Positions 57,881 to 64,000 of a DNA stretch of 64,000 bases are shown piece after piece. This DNA is from Anaerolineales bacterium (GTDB lineage: Bacteria > Chloroflexota > Anaerolineae > JAAEKA01), in contig JACKBI010000010.1 in assembly GCA_020634615.1 (NCBI GenBank), positions 186,001-250,000 on the forward strand, written 5' to 3'. The position numbers and the translations under genes are program-made. How positions within the stretch are numbered: the first letter of the stretch is position 1; every line of letters begins with the position of its first letter. The notes under the pieces are model-generated. The model was given only the letters and a program-made list of their open reading frames with translations. It made no database searches and was not told the DNA's origin.

Positions 57881-60055
57881 ATGAAAGAGAAACTGTTTCG
57901 CTATCTGTTCATTCTGGGGCTGCTGGCGGCCGCGCTGGGCGGTCCGGCGTCGTCTGCCCAGGCTCAGCCGCCTGGCCCGAAGCGCGTGTTCCTACCGGTC
58001 GTGAAATCAAGCGGGTCGCTGGTGTTGTTGCCCATCACGATCGTGCCGGCAGGATCGCCGGTCAGTTCGCAACAGCACTTCGAGCAACTGCGTCGCCGCA
58101 GCCTCTTCGCCACGTTCTATGCACCGAACACGGCCCAGGCCATGGCGACCATGGAAAACCGTGAGGGCCAGGTGCGGCAGTCGCTGCTGGATCTGTTGGG
58201 CGACGGGCCGGTGCGGGCGGCGGTGGACGGCGGCGGCAGCATCACGCTGCCGCCAGCCACGGCCAACGGCGTCACCTTCAACAACAGCGGCTCCATCGAG
58301 CAAACCAGCAGCAGCGGCAGCTATAGCTTACAACTCAATACCGGCACCACGCTGCCCAACGGTGACACCATCAGCTTCGAGGACGCCTACGCGGGCGAGT
58401 TCGGCACCTGTCCCGACGCGGCCGGTGTGTTCGAGGGCACGGTCAGCGGCGAGGCGCTGATGAGCGGCAGTCAGGTCGATGGCAACGTGCGCACGGTCTA
58501 CCGCTACCAGGAGACCATCGAGGCGACTGTGACGGCTCACGTGGCCATGAGCGCCCGGATCACGCACTACGACATCGACGGTGTGATCGTCGTGGAGACC
58601 AGCATTCAGGAACGGCGGGCGGACACCGGCCAGTTGATCAGCAACGCGACCGAGGTGTTCCGCAGCCGCATGACCGGCAGTCACCTTGATCCGCACTCGG
58701 ACAACCTGGGCGCGGCCCAGTTGTCGTGGCAGGTCTGGGGGCCAGGTGGTGCGGCGCCAGGCGGGCTGACCAGCAGCGTGCTGCGTGCTGAGGTGTCCGA
58801 GGCGATTCTGGAGCTGAGCGCCAAGGCGGTGGGTATCGCCGACGCCTACCTGCTGGAGGCGGAGACAGGCTGGTACGACGAGGGTAAATGCGTCGAGCTG
58901 GCCTTCGATCCGGGCCACATGAGCCTGGAGCCGGCATCCGGCGGGACGATGGCCGTGGCGCTGAAGGGCAAAGATGACCATAACGAATTGGCTGCCGACA
59001 TGACTGTTTCGATCAACGGTGGCGCCAGCGTCAGTCCGGGCAATGCGAGCAGCGCGCCCGGATCACCTGCGCAGTTGTCGATCACAGCTCCCGGGCAGCC
59101 ATGGAGCAGCGCCAACGACCCGGTGCTGACCGTCGATGCAACCTCCCGCCGCGGCCGGGCTGTCGATCATACCTGGGTTGAAATGGAGAAGGCGCTGCTG
59201 GAGGTCAATCTGCACGGCGGGCAACAAGCCGACCTGGCGGTGGACCACAACTTCACTTTCATCCTGTTCACCGACGACCACGTCCGCTCGGTCATCGTGA
59301 CAAACCCGTATCCGGCCAACGTGGCGACGGTGTCTGCCTTCCTGCACTACATGCCAGCCCTTGGCAACGACATCTACGTCGATGAGAACTGGTCGGGCCG
59401 CACGGGTAAGCCCTTCTGTCGTGATATCCGCGACGAACGCATCGCAGACATCGAGCTGTGGGTGCAGTTCGCTCCTGGTGTCACCCCTGACCCCAACGTG
59501 CGGCCGCGGGTATACGCAACCAACATCGGCTGCTGGCGCTGGCAGGGCACGGCGACCGTCCAGTCGCTGGAGCATCCGTATCCCTGGATCGACCTCGCGG
59601 AGCAGACCAGCGCGACAGTGACGCTGGAACGAACGCGGCTGTACGATATCACCGCGCCCTATCAGGCGGAGTTCTACCGGCCCATCAGCGGTTCGGTGCA
59701 TTGGCAGCAGTCGGGAACGCTGAACGACTGCACCTACAACGCCGGGCCGGCAACTGTGCCGATCCTGCCCGGGGATGGCGCGCTGGCCATCTACAACTAC
59801 CTGACCCGGGGACCGGAACAACGGACCTACTCGGGCAGCGCAGAGACCGAGATACAAACCACGGAGATCCTGGTGTGTCCCACGGGAACCACGACCGGTC
59901 CCGCCGATGTGTTCCGTTCGTGGCTGTCACCGCCAGCCGAGGATCTGACCGAGGTCGAACCGTCGGGCGATGTGATCTACTACACTTACGAGGAGATCGG
60001 CGGCGGCATCTCCACAACCTACGAATGGGAGTTCGTGGCCCTGCGCCAGCCGTAG
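57881..60055 (+). CDS. Secreted protein of unknown function, 724 aa
   Basis: A signal peptide (basic start, hydrophobic 8-22, cleavage near SAQAQP) is followed by RVFLPVVKSSGS, which resembles the FLPVV-type motif common in secreted Chloroflexi proteins. The rest is mostly beta, rich in Gly/Ser/Thr with scattered Cys (FGTCPDAAG, YDEGKCVEL, TNIGCWRW, TLNDCTYNAG). I recognise no catalytic domain. It follows the BBE-type oxidase gene closely and may be its exported partner or unrelated. Confidence 0.75.
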   Translation: MKEKLFRYLFILGLLAAALGGPASSAQAQPPGPKRVFLPVVKSSGSLVLLPITIVPAGSPVSSQQHFEQLRRRSLFATFYAPNTAQAMATMENREGQVRQSLLDLLGDGPVRAAVDGGGSITLPPATANGVTFNNSGSIEQTSSSGSYSLQLNTGTTLPNGDTISFEDAYAGEFGTCPDAAGVFEGTVSGEALMSGSQVDGNVRTVYRYQETIEATVTAHVAMSARITHYDIDGVIVVETSIQERRADTGQLISNATEVFRSRMTGSHLDPHSDNLGAAQLSWQVWGPGGAAPGGLTSSVLRAEVSEAILELSAKAVGIADAYLLEAETGWYDEGKCVELAFDPGHMSLEPASGGTMAVALKGKDDHNELAADMTVSINGGASVSPGNASSAPGSPAQLSITAPGQPWSSANDPVLTVDATSRRGRAVDHTWVEMEKALLEVNLHGGQQADLAVDHNFTFILFTDDHVRSVIVTNPYPANVATVSAFLHYMPALGNDIYVDENWSGRTGKPFCRDIRDERIADIELWVQFAPGVTPDPNVRPRVYATNIGCWRWQGTATVQSLEHPYPWIDLAEQTSATVTLERTRLYDITAPYQAEFYRPISGSVHWQQSGTLNDCTYNAGPATVPILPGDGALAIYNYLTRGPEQRTYSGSAETEIQTTEILVCPTGTTTGPADVFRSWLSPPAEDLTEVEPSGDVIYYTYEEIGGGISTTYEWEFVALRQP

Positions 60056-60086
60056 ATCCGCCGGAATGGACCGTGTTGGGAAGTTA

Positions 60087-60150
60087 GAACCCTTCGGGTT
60101 TCCGCCGTTGGCCGCTGAGAGCGGTGAGCGTACGGAAACTCGAAGGGTTC
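60087..60150. repeat. Dyad element 5 between convergent genes
   Basis: GAACCCTTCGGGTTTCCG (60087-60104) and its complement (60133-60150, one mismatch) flank 28 bases. The arm begins with the small palindrome AACCC-TTC-GGGTT. It lies between convergent genes and could act as a bidirectional terminator, but no T tract follows. Confidence 0.8.
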
Positions 60151-60177
60151 GATGGTCTGTCAGGACGCGGCGGCCAA

Positions 60178-61017
60178 CTACTGTGCTTGCGCCACGAACT
60201 CCACGCGGATCACCGTGTCATCGCCGACCGTAAACAGGTTCGCCATCCTGGGCGGGGATACACCGAAGCTGCTCATCTGGAATTCGCTGGTGGCGACGCC
60301 GGTGATTGTGTTGCCGTCCAGCGTCGCTGTCACGTCGAACACCACGGGGTTGGTCACCTCGCGGACAGTGAGATCACCTGCCACCTGGAAGGTCACTTCA
60401 TCGCCCTCGCTGTAAGTAGCGGGAGCGCCCTGGATTTCGGTAGCGTTGAACGTTGCAGTGGGGAAGCGGCTCGATTCGAGCCACTCGCCTTGGATTCGCC
60501 GGTCACGCATGCGCTGATTGCTGGTCAGCGTGCTGATGTCTACTGTGAAACTGGCATCTTTCAATTGCGGGACGGCGCCGCCCATCTCCAGCGTCAACGA
60601 TCCGTCTACGGTGCTGGTGCGGCCTATCGTCTTGGTCAGGCCAGCTGCCACGCCCAGGCGATTCAACGCGTCTGATCCGAATTCCTCGTCGACCTCATAC
60701 GAAATCACGGTGTTGGCCGGGTCGATAGTAAAGGTGCGCTCTTCGCCAGCAGCCGCCGGAGCCTCTGTCGCAGGAACTTCAGCCGGTTCGGCCGCCACCG
60801 CTTCTTCTGTGGGGGCAACGGCGGCCGGTGCGGCAGTCGGTTCGACCACCGCCGGCGCTTCGGTTGGTTGCGCGGCAGCCGGCGCGCTGGTGGCCGCGGG
60901 CTGCGCACTGCTGGCGTCGGTGGCTGGAGCCGGATCACCGGCGGCGCAGGCTGATACTACTACCATTGCCAGCAAGACCAGTGCGATCAGTCGAATCATA
61001 GGGGGTTTGGATGTCAT
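60178..61017 (-). CDS. YceI-like lipoprotein
   Basis: The signal peptide ends in the lipobox VVSAC (Cys24), so it is lipid-anchored outside the membrane. An Ala/Pro/Thr-rich linker of about 75 residues precedes a YceI domain starting FTIDPANTVISYEVDEE, with SLTLEMGG, ISTLTSNQRMRDRRIQ, FPTATF and VRFEV-type blocks. YceI proteins bind isoprenoid or other lipids in a beta-barrel; the ligand is unknown here. AAGGAG lies six bases before the ATG at 61017. Confidence 0.9.
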   Translation of the reverse strand: MTSKPPMIRLIALVLLAMVVVSACAAGDPAPATDASSAQPAATSAPAAAQPTEAPAVVEPTAAPAAVAPTEEAVAAEPAEVPATEAPAAAGEERTFTIDPANTVISYEVDEEFGSDALNRLGVAAGLTKTIGRTSTVDGSLTLEMGGAVPQLKDASFTVDISTLTSNQRMRDRRIQGEWLESSRFPTATFNATEIQGAPATYSEGDEVTFQVAGDLTVREVTNPVVFDVTATLDGNTITGVATSEFQMSSFGVSPPRMANLFTVGDDTVIRVEFVAQAQ

Positions 61018-61111
61018 CGTGTCTCCTTGTGTCGTTTCGTTTTACGTCGCATCCCGGGCATTATTTCATACCTTTGTCGGTTCGTCGGTAGGACTTCTGC
61101 CAGAATTCTGC

Positions 61112-61140
61112 TTCTCAATTTACGCCGCTGGTTGTATAAT
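61112..61140 (+). promoter_or_regulatory. Promoter of the ASCH/DUF418/sensor-kinase operon
   Basis: TTCTCA and TATAAT are separated by 17 bases. The -10 box is perfect and the -35 box weak. The leader of about 45 bases contains CAGGAGAC. Confidence 0.6.
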
Positions 61141-61190
61141 CGGATTGCATTTCTGCAAAACATCCCCAGGAGACAACTCAATCCAGTCTA

Positions 61191-61664
61191 ATGAGCGAAT
61201 TTGACCGATCGCTGATCGAGGCATACTGGCAACGATTTCTCGACTCGTTGCCCGATACTATGGACAAGCCGACTGTGTACGATGCGGACGCGTTCGGCGA
61301 CAACCCCGCGCTTGCAGATGAGCTGTCTGCGCTGGTTGTCGAAGGCGTCAAGACAGCGACCTGCGGCGATCTGTGGTATTACGAGGCCAAAGATCTGCCC
61401 CTTCCCTACGTTGGCGAGTGGTGGATCGTTCTTGACGGCAGCGGCCGGCCGGTGGCTGTGACCGAAACAACAGAAGTCGAAATACGCCGCTACGATGAGG
61501 TTGATGCAGCGTTTGCGTTCGAGGAAGGGGAGGGCGATCGTTCGCTCGCCTACTGGCGCGAGGCTCACAAGCGCTATTTCAGCCGCACCTTGCCGGCCAT
61601 CGGGCGTGAGTTCTCCGAGGATATGCCGCTGGTCTGCGTGCGCTTTCAGGTAGCATACCGGTGA
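61191..61664 (+). CDS. ASCH domain protein
   Basis: 157 residues. VKTATCGDLWYYEAKDLPLP, then WWIVLDGSGRPVAVTET and GEGDRSLAYWREAHKRYF are the blocks of the ASCH domain, a PUA-like fold thought to bind RNA or modified nucleosides; some members hydrolyse N4-acetylcytidine. Lys and Thr of VKTAT and the Glu of the second block are the usual candidate active-site residues. It overlaps the DUF418 gene by four bases (GTGA). Confidence 0.9.
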   Translation: MSEFDRSLIEAYWQRFLDSLPDTMDKPTVYDADAFGDNPALADELSALVVEGVKTATCGDLWYYEAKDLPLPYVGEWWIVLDGSGRPVAVTETTEVEIRRYDEVDAAFAFEEGEGDRSLAYWREAHKRYFSRTLPAIGREFSEDMPLVCVRFQVAYR

Positions 61665-62890
61665 GCGAAACCGCCGCGTTGCCACGCAATGTCGCCAGCG
61701 CCACCGTTGACATGGCGCCGGCCGGCGCGGGCGAGCGCATCGACTCGGTAGACATCCTGCGCGGTATCGCGGTGCTGGGCATTCTGCTGGTTAACATGGG
61801 ATCGTTTGCCGGCTGGCGCGCCCCCTTCGACAACATGGCGTGGGTGGACCGGTCAACCACGGTGGCGATCCGCTTCGTTGCCCAAGGGAAATTCTATCCA
61901 CTCTTTTCGTTTCTTTTTGGCTGGGGACTGGCGATCCAGATAGCGCGCACGGCCAGCCGTGACGTCAACATCGTGCCGTTTTTTCTGCGGCGCATGACCG
62001 CGCTGTTGCTGATCGGGCTGGTCCATGCGGTGTTGGTCTGGCACGGCGACATTCTGGTCACCTACGCCTTGCTGGGCTTTCCACTGCTGTTATTCCGCAA
62101 CGCGTCCGACCGCACACTTTGGATTACCTTCGCCGTCTGTCTGGCGATCCCGGTGGTGATCAGCTTGCCTGGTCCGGCGGAGGACTTCCGGCGCGCGTAT
62201 TTTGAAGTCATCGGCGGTTTTCAGGATGCCATGGTTCAGGGCAAACAGGCCAACGTGTTTGTCACAGGATCCTACCTGCAAGCTGTGCAGCAGCGGCTTG
62301 TTTTTCTGCGCTACAACTATTCGGCGTCGCTCTACTGGATTACTCCGATCTTTGGCATGATGCTGCTGGGATTGCTGGTTGGCCGGCGCGGCATCTTGCG
62401 CGCACAGGCTGAACAGCAGGCGCTGCTGCGGCGCATTCTGATCGTCACCCTGGTGATTGGCCTGCCGCTGAACGTGCTGTGGGTGTGGCAGTCAGTGACC
62501 AACGGTGTGACCGGCCCCTGGCAGGATGAAGCGCTGCGCGGCGCTCGCACCATTGCCGGTGCGTCGCTCGCGATTGCCATGGTGGCCGGCTTAACGCTGT
62601 TGGTCCAGCGTCCGGCCTGGCGGGAACAGTTGAGCAGCTTTGGCGCGGTCGGTCGGACGGCTCTCAGCAACTACCTCTTGCAGTCCCTGGTTTTCACATT
62701 GCTCTTCTACGGCTACGGGCTGGGAATCTACGGCCAGGCAGGACCGCTGCTGACACTGTTGCTTACCCTGGGGTTCTTCCGGCTGCAAATCTGGCTGAGC
62801 AATTGGTGGCTGGCCCGCTATCGCTTCGGGCCGGTGGAATGGATCTGGCGCTGCATGACATACGGCAGGCTGCAGCCGCTGCGGGCGTAG
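61661..62890 (+). CDS. DUF418 family membrane protein
   Basis: 409 residues with about ten membrane segments. RIDSVDILRGIAVLGILLVN near the N-terminus and SNYLLQSLVFTLLFYGYGLG near the C-terminus are diagnostic of DUF418 proteins (YeiB-like), which belong to an acyltransferase-like membrane superfamily. The start is the GTG at 61661, coupled to the ASCH stop. Function unknown. Confidence 0.92.
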   Translation: MSETAALPRNVASATVDMAPAGAGERIDSVDILRGIAVLGILLVNMGSFAGWRAPFDNMAWVDRSTTVAIRFVAQGKFYPLFSFLFGWGLAIQIARTASRDVNIVPFFLRRMTALLLIGLVHAVLVWHGDILVTYALLGFPLLLFRNASDRTLWITFAVCLAIPVVISLPGPAEDFRRAYFEVIGGFQDAMVQGKQANVFVTGSYLQAVQQRLVFLRYNYSASLYWITPIFGMMLLGLLVGRRGILRAQAEQQALLRRILIVTLVIGLPLNVLWVWQSVTNGVTGPWQDEALRGARTIAGASLAIAMVAGLTLLVQRPAWREQLSSFGAVGRTALSNYLLQSLVFTLLFYGYGLGIYGQAGPLLTLLLTLGFFRLQIWLSNWWLARYRFGPVEWIWRCMTYGRLQPLRA

Positions 62891-62894
62891 TCTA

Positions 62895-64000
62895 ATGACC
62901 GCGAGACTTCGAACAGCGTTGGGCGCTCCAGTCTTTGCTGACACGGCAAAGACGCGCACCGCGCGCACAGTACACCGGCTTATCATCGCGATGATGGTGA
63001 TGATAGCTGTGGCTTTGCCGGCGGTCATCTTCACCAGTATGCCGGCTGCCGCGACGTTGCGGTTTGTCATCCTGCTTGGCGCCGCCCTGTTTACCCTGCT
63101 CGGGTCGATGGTATTGCTTCGCATGGGGCGTGTCGGGCTGGCATCGCTGGCTGTGTTGGTGTTGCTTGCCGTCGCCATGTTCTTGGTCACTACTGTCGTT
63201 GCAATGGGGGTGACGATTAATTCGCTGGTTGCACTGCTTCTGCTCGTTCCGCTGTCGGGATTGCTGTTCGGTACAAGAGGAGTCTGGTGCGCGCTTGCGT
63301 TTGTACTGCTGACATTGACCGTTGTGCTGACGTCGGGAGAGTTTCCACCGATGACAACGTTGCCGATGCAGCATAACGTCTTTACTTGGTTAGTACTTGT
63401 CACAGTCCTGATATTGTACGGCCTGGCCGAGTCGATGCACGCGACCGCATTCAGCGAACAACTGAATGACGCGACGCAACTGGCGGCAGCATTGGCGGCC
63501 AAAAACATCGAGCTGCAGACCATCCGTCAAAGCCTCGAATCGCGTGTGGCCGAGCGGATGGTTGAACTAACCAGCGCGAATGAAGCCCTGAGTTTGAGCG
63601 AGGCTCGCTATCGCTCATTGTTCGAAAGCGCACCTGAGAGCATTGTTGTGTTACGCGTTTCAGATCGGTGTCTGGTTGCTGCGAACCCGCCGGCTGCGTT
63701 GCTTCTTGGCTATCCGCTTGACGAACTGGTCGGCATGAGTGTTCCTGAGTTGTCCGCGCCAATTCAGCCTGATGGTTTGTCCCCGGTTGTCAATCGCGGC
63801 AAGCTGAGCGCCATTTTGCACGGCGAACGGTTGGTAACGGAATGGACGATACTTACTGCTGACGGGCGGGAAATAGAGGTCGAACTGCGCGGCATCGCTA
63901 TTCCTTCGGAGGACGACGATCTGGTTCGACTGACCCTCATCGACATTTCAGAGCGCAAGGCCTTTGAGGAAGGGCTACGCCAGAGTGAGGTCACGGCACG
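62895..64000 (+). CDS. PAS-containing membrane sensor kinase (3' partial)
   Basis: The frame is open from the ATG at 62895 (four bases after the DUF418 stop) to the window end, 368 codons. Six or so hydrophobic segments occupy residues 30-180 (IIAMMVMIAVALPAVIF, LVLLAVAMFLVTTVVAM). A charged coiled-coil region follows (LAAKNIELQTIRQSLESRVA), then a PAS domain (EARYRSLFESAPESIVVLRV, ADGREIEVELRG, LIDISERKAFEEGL). The layout predicts further PAS/GAF and a histidine kinase or cyclase beyond the window. Output domain not seen. Confidence 0.85.
   Translation, partial: MTARLRTALGAPVFADTAKTRTARTVHRLIIAMMVMIAVALPAVIFTSMPAAATLRFVILLGAALFTLLGSMVLLRMGRVGLASLAVLVLLAVAMFLVTTVVAMGVTINSLVALLLLVPLSGLLFGTRGVWCALAFVLLTLTVVLTSGEFPPMTTLPMQHNVFTWLVLVTVLILYGLAESMHATAFSEQLNDATQLAAALAAKNIELQTIRQSLESRVAERMVELTSANEALSLSEARYRSLFESAPESIVVLRVSDRCLVAANPPAALLLGYPLDELVGMSVPELSAPIQPDGLSPVVNRGKLSAILHGERLVTEWTILTADGREIEVELRGIAIPSEDDDLVRLTLIDISERKAFEEGLRQSEVTA

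Overview
The window is about 60% GC and most likely comes from a member of the Chloroflexota (Anaerolineae/Caldilineae type). That placement is inference from gene content: BTAD and LuxR-type regulators fused to ATPase and TPR regions, secreted proteins rich in Thr/Pro with PQQ-like or SH3b repeats, a Cys4 motif protein, several membrane sensors that end before a kinase domain, GTG/TTG and apparently leaderless starts, and many intergenic dyad repeats. I see no rRNA, tRNA, CRISPR array, transposase or phage gene. It reads as an ordinary chromosomal segment with accessory patches.

Layout. 1-1.6 kb: end of a serine beta-lactamase-like hydrolase and a small P-loop kinase-like gene. 1.7-17.3 kb: almost all minus strand. 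It holds an unrecognised 497-residue protein, the operon dacA-like/rluB/cmk, a zinc-dependent dehydrogenase, secD-secF with a consensus promoter and terminators, and a compact seven-gene operon (DUF1361 membrane protein, M23/beta-propeller lipoprotein, DUF5678, CCA-adding enzyme, Cys4 membrane-anchored surface protein, SpoIIE-type phosphatase, P-loop protein). 17.5-26.6 kb: plus strand, with a P1 peptidase, a glmS ribozyme followed by glmS, a UgpC/MalK-type ATPase, a glycosyltransferase, a VanZ-like protein and ppk1. 26.6-35 kb: an AlaX editing protein, a GNAT, a 1305-residue glycosidase/SH3b/M23 protein and an AfsR-like regulator. 35-39.4 kb: a KimA-like transporter behind a promoter plus terminator-like leader, then glutamine-dependent NAD synthase.

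39.4-52.4 kb is the most unusual part. Four paralogous membrane proteins resemble the sensor halves of histidine kinases but stop where GAF/kinase domains would begin. Two of them and a small membrane protein share a 35-bp promoter-like motif with an 11-bp direct repeat. Between them lie a nucleotidyltransferase/small-protein pair and a run of single genes separated by 80-85 bp dyad elements. One of these genes encodes a protoglobin fused to two Rieske domains, and the next gene encodes an FAD-dependent disulfide-reductase-fold protein; together they could form an electron-transfer system.

52.5-64 kb: a 981-residue LuxR-type ATPase regulator, a 0.8-kb higher-order tandem repeat (117-bp unit, order ABBABBA), a BBE-type flavin oxidase with a secreted protein, a YceI lipoprotein, ASCH and DUF418 proteins, and the first part of a PAS-containing sensor kinase cut by the window end.

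Starts were chosen from Shine-Dalgarno sequences, family N-termini and overlaps. All functional assignments come from reading motifs by eye; no database search was run.
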